Assembly: GCA_049516835.1 (NCBI GenBank)
Contig: JBEKSR010000032.1
Location: forward strand, 1 to 39,292
Length of the DNA: 39,292 bases
DNA from: Fen-178 sp049516835
GTDB taxonomy: Bacteria > Acidobacteriota > Terriglobia > Bryobacterales > Bryobacteraceae
Direction: 5' to 3'
The notes below the pieces were generated by a model that worked only from the letters and a program-made list of their open reading frames with translations, was not told the DNA's origin and ran no database searches. Positions 8,047 through 16,470 of this stretch are shown here, piece by piece. The translations under genes were made by a program, and so were the position numbers. Within the stretch, counting starts at the first letter, position 1, and the number at the start of each line of letters is the position of its first letter.

Positions 8047-11000
8047 GTGGCAAAGAAGACCGGTGAGCGGCGGCCAGGCACTGTCGTGCGGCCAGCCGCC
8101 GAGGAACCGGGCGAAGGCAGTTCGCTCCCCATGATTGTTGGCGTAGGAGCCTCCGCCGGCGGACTGGAGGCATTCACGGAGCTGCTCAGCCATCTGCCGG
8201 ACGATACCGGCATGGCATTCGTGCTGATTCAGCACCTCGATCCGAAGCACGAGAGCCATCTGACGGAGTTGCTTTCCAGGGAAAGCAAAATGCCTGTCTG
8301 TGAAGTGAAAGGCGAGACTCGCGCTAAGGCCAATCATGTTTACGTGATTCCGCCGCGATGCAATCTGGGCATTTCCGATGGAGTCCTTCATACCCCGCCC
8401 CGGCCAGCCAGTGGCCGCAACATGCCGATCGATTCTTTCTTCCGCGCCCTGGCGATAGACCGGGGCAACCAGGCGCTCGGCGTGGTTCTGTCGGGAAGCG
8501 CATCGGATGGGACGCTGGGCCTTCAGGCGATCAAAGCCGCGGGCGGTATCACCTTCGCTCAGGAAATGCGAACCGCGAAGTTCGACAGCATGCCGCGAAG
8601 CGCCATCGCCGCCGGGGTGGCGGATTTCGTCCTGCCGCCGGCCGGAATCGCGCGGCAACTGGTGGCCATCGCGCGCGACGCTCAGGTCCCGGTCGGGCCT
8701 CGGGAGGCGATTGAGCCGCCGGGGGACGCGGAACTGGCCAAAATCCTCCACCTGGTGCGGAGCGCCACCGGAGTGGACTTCACGCACTACAAGCACAGCA
8801 CCCTCGCGCGACGCATCAAACGGCGCATGACCCTCCGCGGATTCGAAAACCTGGAAGACTACAGCCGGGATCTCGAACAGAACCGCGAGGAAGCAACCGC
8901 GTTGTGCGAGAACTGTCTGATCACTGTCACTGGGTTCTTCCGGGAACCAGCGGTCTTCGAGGAGCTGAAGAAGAAGGTGTTCCCCGCCCTGGTTGAGAAT
9001 AGAAAGCCCGAGGATCCCATCCGGATCTGGGTGCCTGGGTGCGCCACCGGCGAGGAAGCTTATTCGATCGCCATCTGCTTGATGGAATTTCTGGAAGACG
9101 CGAAAGTGAGGGTTCCGTTCGAGATTTTCGCCACCGATATCAGCGAAACGGCCGTCGAAAAAGCCCGCGCCGGCACATACAAGGACTCCGAGGTGGCCCA
9201 TATCTCGCCGCAGCGGTTGGCGCGCTTCTTCACCCGGACGGAACGCCGGTACCAGATCGCGAAGATCATCCGCGACGTATGCGTTTTTGCCAGGCACAAC
9301 GTGGCGCAGGACCCGCCCTTCTCGAAGCTGGACCTCATCAGTTGCTGTAACGTGCTGATCTACCTGGGAGCCGTATTACAGCGCAAGGTGTTGTCGATCC
9401 TGCATTACTCCCTCAAGCCAACGGGCTTCCTGGTGCTCGGTCCGTCGGAAAGCATCGGCACGCTTTCCGAGTCCTTTCATCAAGTGGAGAAGACCCACAA
9501 GATCTATTGCATACAGCCAGCCGCGAGTCCGCCGGCGCCGCGCCTGAGCGAAGGCCGCCGCGCCGAAGGCCGGGTGGAAATCCGGGAGAGAATTGCCGAG
9601 GGCCGAGCGGGGCCGGACGTGCTGAGAGAGGCCGATCGGTTGGTGCTTGCCGAACATGGCCCCCCCGGCGCCGTCATCGACGATGAGATGAACATCGTTC
9701 AGGTTCGGGGCCGCACAGCTCCGTACCTCGAGCTTTCGCCGGGCGAGCCGACCCGGAACCTTCTGAAACTGGCGCGCGAAGGCTTGATTGCGGGCCTGGG
9801 TAAAGCCATCGGAGCCGCCAGACGAACGAGCGCCACAGCCAAAGAGGACGGTTTTCGGATCGAAGACGATGGCCAGTTGAAAGACGTTGCAATCAAAGTA
9901 ACACCGTTCCGGGGCACGTCCACTTCCGAGGAACGCTATTTCCTGGTCCTGTTCGAGGACGCCGAGCCGAACGGTAGCCCGAGGGCGATCGATGAGCCCG
10001 CCATCGAGGACCACGTGGGAAGCGCCCGGCTGCGGCGCGAGCTGGTGGCAACCAAGGAGTATCTGCAATCGATCGTCGAGGATAATGCCACCACCCTGGA
10101 AGAGCTTACGGCAGCCAACGAAGAGGCGCAGGCGGGCAACGAGGAGCTGGAGACCGCGCAGGAAGAGCTGGAATCGGCCAACGAAGAATTGAACACGCTG
10201 AACGAAGAGCTGAAAATCAGCAACGTGGAATTCAGCAAAGTCAACCGGGATTTGACCAATCTTCTCGAAAGCATCAGCATCCCGCTTGTCATGGTTGGGC
10301 GGGATCTGCGCATTCGCCGCTTTACGCGCGCCATTGAACCTATGTTGAACCTGATCGCCTCCGATGTCGGACGGTCGATCACCGATCTTCAGCCTCAAAT
10401 GCAACTACCCGACCTGCGGCGGTTGCTGTTGGATGCCATGGAGGGCGGCAATCGGCAACCGCGCGATATCCGCGACTCGCACGGCCGCTGGTATTCGCTT
10501 CGCATCCTCCCGTCCATGGGGCCGGATGGCAAAACCGGCGGCGCCGTGCTGATGTTGATCGATATCGACGCCGCCAAGCGCGGTCTTGACTTCGCCGAGG
10601 CTATTGTCGAAACCGTGCGGGAGCCCCTGGTGATCCTGAGCCAGAACCTGCAGGTCATGAAAGCCAACAAGACGTTCTACGAAACGTTCCGGGCCGCGCC
10701 GGAGGAGACGGAGGGGCGTCTCATTTACGACCTCGGGAACGGACAATGGAATATCCCGAAGCTGCGCGAGCTGCTGGAGAACATTCTCCCAGCGCACGCA
10801 ATGTTCCGGGACTTTGAGGTGACCCACGAATTCGAACATGTCGGACGGAAAGTCATGCTGCTCAATGCCAGCGAGATCTTCAACCCGAATGCCCAGGCGC
10901 GGACCATCCTGTTGGCGATTGAAGACGTAACAGACCGCAAGCAGGCTGAGGAAGAACTCCGGACCACCAACGCCGAACTCCAGCATTTTGCCTATGCGCT

Positions 11001-11679
11001 CACGCACGACTTGCAGGAACCTCTACGGATGGTCGTGAACTTTACCGAGCTCCTGGCGCAGGAGTATGCAGGGAAGCTGGGCGAAGAAGCGGACCGATAC
11101 ATCTCCTATTCCGTGGAAGGCGCCCTGAGGATAGAAGCCCTGCTGAAGGCCCTGCTGGCCTATTGGGAGGTGGCCGAGCGGGAACCGGGCAGCCTCGCCC
11201 CAGCGGATTGCGGCGCCGTTCTCTCCAAGGTGCTGTTGAACCTCCAGGCGGCCATCGCGGAGAGTAGCGCCAGAGTAACTTCCGACCCATTGCCGACCGT
11301 GGTAGCCGAAGAAGTTATGCTGATGCAGCTTTTCCAGAACCTCATTTCCAATTCGATTAAGTACCGAGGCGAGGAAACACCGAGAATCCATATCTCGGCG
11401 GAGACAGGCGCGGAAGGGTGGCTGTTTTCGGTGCGGGACAACGGAATCGGTATCGATCCGCAATACGCCGACCGGGTGTTCGGCATGTTCAAACGCCTGC
11501 ATGGAAGCGAAGTCCCCGGTACGGGCATCGGCCTGGCGATTTGTAAGAGAGTTGTCGAGCGCCGGGGTGGACGAATCTGGGTGGAATCGGAAGCCGGGCG
11601 CGGCGCTACGTTCAAGTTTACAATTCCCCCCGCACGGGGCCCGGACCGTGGCGCGCGGACTGAAAATGGGCGACTCTGA
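8047..11679 (+). CDS. CheB-CheR-PAS-histidine kinase fusion protein
   Basis: A 1210-aa soluble multidomain protein. Order: CheB methylesterase (about 29-215) with Ser36 in GVGASAGG, His63 in IQHLDPKHES and Asp154 in SGSASDG; CheR methyltransferase (about 235-500) with GFFREP, PGCATGEEAYSIA and FATDIS; a coiled coil of NEELE-type repeats (about 670-740); two PAS-like regions; and a kinase core with His987 in LTHDLQEPL, N box NLISNSIKY, G1 DNGIGI and G2 GTGIGL. The fusion is known in soil bacteria; the CheB/CheR parts may act on each other or on chemoreceptors, with the kinase as output. No chemoreceptor or CheA/CheW gene is in the window. The GTG at 8047 is the first in-frame start after AAAGG; the ATG at residue 29 is an alternative. 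Confidence 0.9.
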   Translation: MAKKTGERRPGTVVRPAAEEPGEGSSLPMIVGVGASAGGLEAFTELLSHLPDDTGMAFVLIQHLDPKHESHLTELLSRESKMPVCEVKGETRAKANHVYVIPPRCNLGISDGVLHTPPRPASGRNMPIDSFFRALAIDRGNQALGVVLSGSASDGTLGLQAIKAAGGITFAQEMRTAKFDSMPRSAIAAGVADFVLPPAGIARQLVAIARDAQVPVGPREAIEPPGDAELAKILHLVRSATGVDFTHYKHSTLARRIKRRMTLRGFENLEDYSRDLEQNREEATALCENCLITVTGFFREPAVFEELKKKVFPALVENRKPEDPIRIWVPGCATGEEAYSIAICLMEFLEDAKVRVPFEIFATDISETAVEKARAGTYKDSEVAHISPQRLARFFTRTERRYQIAKIIRDVCVFARHNVAQDPPFSKLDLISCCNVLIYLGAVLQRKVLSILHYSLKPTGFLVLGPSESIGTLSESFHQVEKTHKIYCIQPAASPPAPRLSEGRRAEGRVEIRERIAEGRAGPDVLREADRLVLAEHGPPGAVIDDEMNIVQVRGRTAPYLELSPGEPTRNLLKLAREGLIAGLGKAIGAARRTSATAKEDGFRIEDDGQLKDVAIKVTPFRGTSTSEERYFLVLFEDAEPNGSPRAIDEPAIEDHVGSARLRRELVATKEYLQSIVEDNATTLEELTAANEEAQAGNEELETAQEELESANEELNTLNEELKISNVEFSKVNRDLTNLLESISIPLVMVGRDLRIRRFTRAIEPMLNLIASDVGRSITDLQPQMQLPDLRRLLLDAMEGGNRQPRDIRDSHGRWYSLRILPSMGPDGKTGGAVLMLIDIDAAKRGLDFAEAIVETVREPLVILSQNLQVMKANKTFYETFRAAPEETEGRLIYDLGNGQWNIPKLRELLENILPAHAMFRDFEVTHEFEHVGRKVMLLNASEIFNPNAQARTILLAIEDVTDRKQAEEELRTTNAELQHFAYALTHDLQEPLRMVVNFTELLAQEYAGKLGEEADRYISYSVEGALRIEALLKALLAYWEVAEREPGSLAPADCGAVLSKVLLNLQAAIAESSARVTSDPLPTVVAEEVMLMQLFQNLISNSIKYRGEETPRIHISAETGAEGWLFSVRDNGIGIDPQYADRVFGMFKRLHGSEVPGTGIGLAICKRVVERRGGRIWVESEAGRGATFKFTIPPARGPDRGARTENGRL

Positions 11680-12409
11680 CCACCACCGCGCGGAAGACGA
11701 AATCGAGCGCATACGCACGGCGCTCGAAGCGGAGTTTGAAGAGTTTGTCTCGATGGCGGCTCACAACCTGCGCGAGTCTCTCCGGGACGTGGCCTCATTC
11801 AGTCAACTGATGGCCGAGACCTATGCCGGCCGCCTCGATTCCGACGCCGGCGTATTCCTCGAGCGTATCCGGGAGGGAGCGGCGAGAATGCAGTCGCTGC
11901 TCGCCGACGTGGTGGACTACTGGGCCACGGGTACGGGTGACCGGCGGGCCTCCCCGACGGACATGGAAGCGGTCCTAAGCCAAGCACTCCTCTCGACGGA
12001 CAAGCTGATAACGGAACGGAGCGCAGTTGCGACCCATGACCCTTTGCCGGCGGTGACGGGAGACTTCGAAATACTGACTAAGGTCCTGCACCATCTGATT
12101 CGAAATGCCATCGAATACTGCGGCACGGCTTCTCCGCGCGTTCACATTTCATCCAGACGGGTGAATTCCGATTGGGTATTCTCCGTCGCGGATAACGGTC
12201 CCGGTATAGACCCCGCATTCCAAGGCCGCGTATTCGGAGTGTTCAAGCGCCTGCACGGGAAAGAACACCCCGGAAACGGACTGGGCCTCGCATTCTGCAA
12301 GAAGGCCGTCGAACGGCATGGCGGTCGAATGTGGCTGGAATCGAAGCCCGGGGCGGGATCGACTTTCTATTTCACCCTGCCGGCCTCAATCGCGGACAAC
12401 CTCAGGTAA
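11666..12409 (+). CDS. Small histidine kinase-like protein, paralogue of the preceding kinase core
   Basis: Placed at the ATG at 11666, overlapping the upstream gene by 14 bp; a GTG at 11648 is another possible start. The 247-aa product is only a DHp plus HATPase_c, closely matching the C-terminal 240 residues of the upstream fusion (both have FAETY/QEYAGKL-like helices and VFKRLHG). The ATPase motifs are kept: N in HLIRNAIEY, DNGPGID and GNGLGL. The phosphoacceptor region is altered to AAHNLRESLR (His33): the acidic residue after His is Asn, and the Pro of HDLxEPL is Ser. It may be a weakened kinase or a heterodimer partner. It has no sensor or membrane segment. Its 3' end overlaps the convergent HEAT gene by 43 bp. 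Confidence 0.82.
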   Translation: MGDSDHHRAEDEIERIRTALEAEFEEFVSMAAHNLRESLRDVASFSQLMAETYAGRLDSDAGVFLERIREGAARMQSLLADVVDYWATGTGDRRASPTDMEAVLSQALLSTDKLITERSAVATHDPLPAVTGDFEILTKVLHHLIRNAIEYCGTASPRVHISSRRVNSDWVFSVADNGPGIDPAFQGRVFGVFKRLHGKEHPGNGLGLAFCKKAVERHGGRMWLESKPGAGSTFYFTLPASIADNLR

Positions 12410-13185
12410 CCCGCGGCTGCACGCAGGCGCACGGATTCCTTGTCGTCCGCCAGCAGCGGCTCCAGTTCTTTCTTCAAAGCAGGGTCGTTGCGCAGACTGA
12501 TGGAATGCACCGCAGCCGCCCGAACGGACGAATCCTTGTCGGAGAGCGCATCCCTGAGCGCGTCGATGGTAGCGGGATCCCTGTCGGCGCCCAGCAGTAA
12601 AGCCGCCGCTGCGCGTCCCGGGACTCCCGAGCTTGCCAGGATCCCCTGCATGGAAGCGACACCTTCGCCCACTCCAGGAAACGGAACCAACCCAGCACCC
12701 TGCTCCGCGGCGAACAGGAACGTGGTGCGCGGCGTGTGCATCATGCGCAGGGCCTGGCGTTTCTCTTTGGAGAAGAAATTGGATGAGCTCTTGCTTTCCC
12801 TTGCGAGAACCGCCAGCAGCGCGGTCCTGCCCGCGGGGTCATGGTGGGCCCACAGTGCTTTGGCCGCGGCGAAACTCACTTCCGGCACGGGGTCTTCCAA
12901 GGCCTTGTGCAGCGCCGCCGTGGCGCGCTCGCTCTTCACGTCCGCCAGGCTGGCCACCACGGCTTGCCGCACCTTGGCATCTTTGTCCTGCAACATCCGC
13001 TCAAGCTGGTCGAACAACGGCCCGCTCCCAGACGCCAGACTCAACGCGGATACCGCCTGTTGCCGCGTCTCCGGATTGCTGGCATCCAGCGCATGCTGCA
13101 ATATTTCAGTGCACTGCGCGTCGGTTGCCGCCCAACCACGAGGCGCCAAAGCCGCTGCCATCGACACTACTAAAACCCATCGCAT
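12367..13185 (-). CDS. Exported HEAT-repeat protein
   Basis: The ATG at 13185 is preferred over longer frames because GGAG lies 9 nt upstream and a signal peptide follows (MRWVLVVSMAAALAPRGWAA). The 272-aa protein has HEAT-type helical pairs, clear at about 35-130 (DKDAKVRQAVVASLADV, DPVPEVSFAAAKALW) and again at about 195-265 (DKDSSVRAAAVHSISL, DDKESVRLRAAAGYLRL). A Gly-rich hydrophobic segment lies between them. HEAT arrays bind proteins or, in PBS-lyase relatives, cofactors; here no partner is evident. It is convergent with and overlaps the second kinase gene by 43 bp, so read-through in either direction would make antisense RNA. Confidence 0.8.
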   Translation of the reverse strand: MRWVLVVSMAAALAPRGWAATDAQCTEILQHALDASNPETRQQAVSALSLASGSGPLFDQLERMLQDKDAKVRQAVVASLADVKSERATAALHKALEDPVPEVSFAAAKALWAHHDPAGRTALLAVLARESKSSSNFFSKEKRQALRMMHTPRTTFLFAAEQGAGLVPFPGVGEGVASMQGILASSGVPGRAAAALLLGADRDPATIDALRDALSDKDSSVRAAAVHSISLRNDPALKKELEPLLADDKESVRLRAAAGYLRLSAIEAGRVK

Positions 13186-13228
13186 TTTGTTTTCTCCATC
13201 TTTTCCGAACGTTGCGCGCCTGGCGGCT

Positions 13229-13408
13229 CTACTTCTCGAACACCCGTTCAACCTGGCCCACCTTGTTTTGGACCTTACCGCCAAGATTCTCGGCTTTGCC
13301 TTCAAGCTCTAAGTCGGGATTGCCGATGGCTTGGCCGGCCGTCTCCTTGGCTTTGCCCTTTACTTCATGAATCGCGCCTTCGATTTGATCTTTCATGCTC
13401 GGGTTCAT
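13229..13408 (-). CDS. CsbD-like stress protein
   Basis: A 59-aa hydrophilic protein starting at the ATG at 13408, with AGGA about 10 nt upstream. The sequence MKDQIEGAIHEVKGKAKETA and the later GKAENLGGKVQNKVGQVE are characteristic of the CsbD family, small helical proteins induced by general stress in many bacteria with unknown biochemistry. The reading frame is open further upstream, but that part is the conserved promoter leader. The gene is controlled by the sigma-54-type element described at 13411-13462, whose near twin precedes the BON gene. Confidence 0.9.
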   Translation of the reverse strand: MNPSMKDQIEGAIHEVKGKAKETAGQAIGNPDLELEGKAENLGGKVQNKVGQVERVFEK

Positions 13409-13410
13409 CT

Positions 13411-13462
13411 CAACGTCCTTTCCTCTGTTAAACCCCTGCCGGAGCAGATTTGGGGCCAAACC
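13411..13462 (-). promoter_or_regulatory. Sigma-54 promoter and conserved leader of the CsbD gene
   Basis: The minus strand of 13443-13459 reads TTGGCCCCAAATCTGCT, with -24 GG and -12 GC 10 nt apart, matching the sigma-54 consensus YTGGCACG-N4-TTGCW at the key bases. The whole 52-nt block down to the ribosome site matches the block at 16471-16522 at 47 of 52 positions. Transcription would start near 13433, giving a leader of about 25 nt. The block lies 11 bp beyond the stop of the permease gene. Confidence 0.85.
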
Positions 13463-13472
13463 CGCCAGCCGG

Positions 13473-15383
13473 CTAGCCTGGTGACGCGACCATGGGAGTC
13501 GCCTCCGGCTTGGGACGTACGAGTTCCTGAACATGCTCTATGGCCTCCGCGAGGCTAGTGGAAAAGCGATCGGGTTGAACTCGCTCGAAACGAGCCTTGG
13601 CTTTGTTCGGGTCGCCGCTGAATCCCCAGATGCAAACCACGATTTTGAGTTTCGGAAACCGCGCCCGGATCTGCTTGCACATGGCCCGCGCCGGCGCGAA
13701 CGCGTAAGGAGGCAACGCCGAGATACAGATTATGTCGCTCCCTCCGGCATCCAGCAATGCCAGCCATTCATCGGGAGCGGACCCGGCGATGGGCAAGGAC
13801 AGTGTCGGGAACCCCTTTTGCTCCAGAAGCTGAGCCAGCATGGCGGCCGTTACCTCATCCGCCCGATCATGGGCCGGAAGACAGAGTATCCTGGCGTTCA
13901 GATGCTCCGCGGCGTCCGGCGTGAGCGCGGAGTTTTCCACGGATGAGTTGTCCGCCAGTTGATACTCGGAGAACTCGACGATCATTTCGTTGATGCTGAG
14001 AAAGAGAAACTCTTCCCTGGCTGTGTCGATTGCTCCTTTGTGCCGGTCCTGTTCGGCCAAGCTCAAAGCCGGGATGAGCACGGAGTCGTACAACTCCACC
14101 AGCCGCCTTCCCTTAAGTAACCCGCCGACAATGGTATGTGCTTCCACTTGATCCATCGCGAGTAACCGCTGGTAGATCTGGGCCTCGGCCGCGAGAACCG
14201 GTTCATCTCCCAGCAGGATGTGCAGAAATGACAGTTGGGGGACGTAGCGCCCCAGAACCACGAGGCATACCGTCAGTGGCGTAGACAGGATCAGGCCCGC
14301 GGGTCCCCACAGAACGGTCCAAAAGACGGCGGACACAAGCAGCGCGAGGGAAGAGATTCCCACTTGGGCGCCGTAGAGCCAGGGTTCGACGAAGTTGGCG
14401 ATGATCAGTTCGAGGCCCGCCACCAGCAGGAACACGAACAGCGGCCTGAGCCATCCATCAAACACGGCCAACGAGAGCGCGATCGGTAGCGTCGCCGCAA
14501 TGGTCGTTCCCACGTACGGCACAATCCGCAAGATGCCGGCTAGCACTCCCCATAGGGCTGGATTGGGTACGCCAATTAAGTAAAGACCGGCTCCAAACAG
14601 AGTTCCGAAGCCCGCATTGACCAGCACCTGCGTAAGCAGGTATCGGCTGACCCGGCCTGACGCGTCATCGAGCGCTTGCGTCATGAGGTTCAACTGACCG
14701 AGCCCGGCTAGCCGCAGAAGACGGTTCCTCAGGTCTTCTCTCTTCAACAGCATGAAAACCGTAAAGATGAGGACAAATCCCGCCCGTCCTAGCGGCGCAA
14801 GAACCGGCGTGCCCAGATCTCGAAGCTCCGTCCATCCGCTTGTCGGGGTTGGGACAATTCGAACGGGAACCGGAGACGCGGGCGCAGGCGGCGCCTTCGA
14901 CTGCCGCTGATTCCGACCCTGCGGAGGCAAGGCCGCGGATGGCTCGCCCGGGCTGGTGAGTTCCTGCGCAATCTCCTGCACGCTTTTGGCGGCCAGGCCT
15001 AGCTGCCCCGTGACCGGGAAATGAAATGCTTCAATCTTGGCGTGAATGTTCTGGCGGTACAGAGGGAGCTGATTGGCGACGTCAACCAACTGGTTTGCGA
15101 TGATCCAGCCGATCCCGCCAGCCACCGCAACCGCAATCAGGACGGTCGCGAGAACGGACGCTACGCGGCCAGCGTGCCGCCTCTGGAGAAGCGCCGCCAC
15201 TGGAGTCAATAGAAACGTCAGAATGAGAGCAAATGCGAAGGGGATGAAAATCTCGCGCGCAAAGTACAGTGCCGCGATCGTTCCGAACAGGACAATGGCC
15301 CCCACATCACCCCGGAGTCCGGGCCGTGAAGCGAGCCCTGCGGGAGCCATGGCGCGTTTCATTTGTCTTGGCAGATGCAACAT
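13473..15383 (-). CDS. AI-2E family (PerM/TqsA-like) permease with C-terminal B12-binding-like domain
   Basis: A 636-aa inner-membrane protein. The first 400 residues are an AI-2E transporter: paired hydrophobic segments (about 28-62 and 73-95), a long Pro/Gln-rich extracytoplasmic loop (about 105-185), and a C-terminal helix group with GILRIVPYVGTTIAATLPI, GLELIIANFVEPWLYG and the end of the channel at LTVCLVVLGRY. Families include exporters of quorum signal AI-2 and Na+/H+ antiporters. Residues about 410-625 form a soluble domain with RILCLPAHDRADEV and SDIICISALPPYAF, like the cobalamin-binding Rossmann fold of MerR-like light sensors, but the DxHxxG cobalamin histidine is not evident. An alternative ATG at 15362 exists; neither start has a strong ribosome site. 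Confidence 0.87.
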   Translation of the reverse strand: MLHLPRQMKRAMAPAGLASRPGLRGDVGAIVLFGTIAALYFAREIFIPFAFALILTFLLTPVAALLQRRHAGRVASVLATVLIAVAVAGGIGWIIANQLVDVANQLPLYRQNIHAKIEAFHFPVTGQLGLAAKSVQEIAQELTSPGEPSAALPPQGRNQRQSKAPPAPASPVPVRIVPTPTSGWTELRDLGTPVLAPLGRAGFVLIFTVFMLLKREDLRNRLLRLAGLGQLNLMTQALDDASGRVSRYLLTQVLVNAGFGTLFGAGLYLIGVPNPALWGVLAGILRIVPYVGTTIAATLPIALSLAVFDGWLRPLFVFLLVAGLELIIANFVEPWLYGAQVGISSLALLVSAVFWTVLWGPAGLILSTPLTVCLVVLGRYVPQLSFLHILLGDEPVLAAEAQIYQRLLAMDQVEAHTIVGGLLKGRRLVELYDSVLIPALSLAEQDRHKGAIDTAREEFLFLSINEMIVEFSEYQLADNSSVENSALTPDAAEHLNARILCLPAHDRADEVTAAMLAQLLEQKGFPTLSLPIAGSAPDEWLALLDAGGSDIICISALPPYAFAPARAMCKQIRARFPKLKIVVCIWGFSGDPNKAKARFERVQPDRFSTSLAEAIEHVQELVRPKPEATPMVASPG

Positions 15384-15441
15384 TTGAGGGACAGCCGCCA
15401 GTCGCGACGAGTCGCACTATGGCCGGCTACCGAACCCTTTA

Positions 15442-15612
15442 TTACGATGGGTCTTTTCCCCGGGTGGCCTGGACGCCCTTCAGAACCGCAAGGCCGAAGA
15501 GTACAATTGCACCCACTGCGATCCAATGCGCGGCAATATGCAGTATCACGGCTCCATAGATTAGCCCCCCGATTAAGATCAGGAAGCCGATAATGTAAAT
15601 CCCGAATGACAT
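15442..15612 (-). CDS. Small two-helix membrane protein
   Basis: A 56-aa protein from the ATG at 15612 (AAGGA 8 nt upstream). It has two hydrophobic segments, MSFGIYIIGFLILIGGLIYG and WIAVGAIVLFGLAVLKGV, and a short polar tail ATRGKDPS. I know no function for it; similar tiny membrane proteins are common in Acidobacteria and Proteobacteria. It sits in a run of small stress-type genes and may share their sigma-54 control (15647-15663). Confidence 0.72.
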   Translation of the reverse strand: MSFGIYIIGFLILIGGLIYGAVILHIAAHWIAVGAIVLFGLAVLKGVQATRGKDPS

Positions 15613-15646
15613 GGCAGTTCCTTGTTCACGCTTGGCGGCAAGCGCC

Positions 15647-15663
15647 CGCAAACACGTGGCCGC
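15647..15663 (-). promoter_or_regulatory. Weak candidate sigma-54 promoter for the 56-aa membrane protein
   Basis: The minus strand reads GCGGCCACGTGTTTGCG: GG-N10-GC with TTTGC at the -12 side, but no T before the -24 GG. The GC is 36 nt from the start codon at 15612, as in the stronger sites. On its own this would not be convincing. Confidence 0.35.
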
Positions 15664-15716
15664 GTTTCCGAGCCGCGCGCGTCAGCAAGCGGTTTTCAGT
15701 CTTTTTCAGCATTCCG

Positions 15717-15876
15717 TTAGTGGATAATCCCAAGCATGTAGACCAGGAGTAGGACGAGCAATATGGTGCCAATCCCCACGCCCGCCCCCCCCACCGTAAC
15801 CCCAACAGCTGTGGCCGTAGTACCCACCACCGCCGCCCAGAACCAGCAACAAAACGACAACTAGTAGTATCAGCAT
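15717..15876 (-). pseudogene. DUF3309-like tiny membrane protein with frameshift in a G8 tract
   Basis: An AAAGGAGAT ribosome site precedes the ATG at 15876. Translation gives MLILLVVVLLLVLGGGGYYG and then HSCWGYGGGGG, typical of the DUF3309 family (about 50 aa). The expected end, GVGIGTILLVLLLVYMLGII, is present but in another frame. The switch falls at an 8-base G run (plus-strand C run 15785-15792); removing one base would restore a 52-residue protein ending at TAA 15717-15719. This is either a sequencing or assembly error, a real inactivation, or a slippage site. It is too short for ordinary ORF calling. Confidence 0.7.
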
Positions 15877-15921
15877 CGCCGATCTCCTTTCTGAACCTTC
15901 AATCCTGCCTGTTTGCCTCCT

Positions 15922-16467
15922 TCACTCCGAGGAAGTCGCCTTTTGATTCTTGACTTGCAGTTCGTTCACCACTTGCTGAACGTTTGGAACGGAAGCCGCC
16001 ACCCTTTCGGCCTCCCGGCGCTTGGATTGAGAGTCGACCTCGCCGGTCAGCGTGACGACGTGGTTCTTGACCGCGTATCTCACGCTATCGTGCAGTTTGC
16101 TTTGAATGAGGGCTGCATCCAGGTTCTGCTCGATGCCCTTATCCAGATCCGAATTGATGGTTCGGGCATCGCTTTCGGCGCCCAGCGGGACCACCGCGAT
16201 CTGGTCCGACACAACTTGTCCGCCCGCGATGGACTTGGCAATGGCTTCCGCTTGTGCCTTGTCGCCGTCGGATTCGACGTGTCCGCCGAGGGTCACAACG
16301 CCCTTGTCGCGATCCTGATTGATGGAAACCTTTTTCAGGCCCGCCTGATCCAGTGCTGTGCGGATGCTGCCGGAAACATCGGGCGATTTCACGGTCTGTG
16401 AGCATCCTGCAAGCATTGCGGCGGCAACCATCGTCAGCAGCGCGGACCAACGAGTGACAGCCTTCAT
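15922..16467 (-). CDS. BON-domain lipoprotein (OsmY-like)
   Basis: The ATG at 16467 gives a lipoprotein signal, MKAVTRWSALLTMVAAAMLA, followed by GCSQ, so Cys would be lipidated; longer frames only translate the promoter leader. The 181-aa protein has two BON domains: about 32-90 (SGSIRTALDQAGL, KGVVTLGGHVESD, KAQAEAIAKSI) and about 108-172 (AALIQSKLHDSVRYAV, NHVVTLTGEVDSQSKR, VQQVVNELQV). BON domains bind phospholipid surfaces and are found in osmotic-shock proteins such as OsmY, so a periplasmic or outer-membrane stability role is likely. The gene shares its 52-bp leader with the CsbD gene. Confidence 0.9.
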   Translation of the reverse strand: MKAVTRWSALLTMVAAAMLAGCSQTVKSPDVSGSIRTALDQAGLKKVSINQDRDKGVVTLGGHVESDGDKAQAEAIAKSIAGGQVVSDQIAVVPLGAESDARTINSDLDKGIEQNLDAALIQSKLHDSVRYAVKNHVVTLTGEVDSQSKRREAERVAASVPNVQQVVNELQVKNQKATSSE

Positions 16468-16470
16468 ATT

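Noticed and set aside
15903..15922. GG-N10-GC element upstream of the frameshifted DUF3309-like gene
   Set aside because: The -12 side reads AGGCA and the spacing to the start is 31 nt, shorter than in the stronger sigma-54 sites; likely chance in GC-rich DNA.
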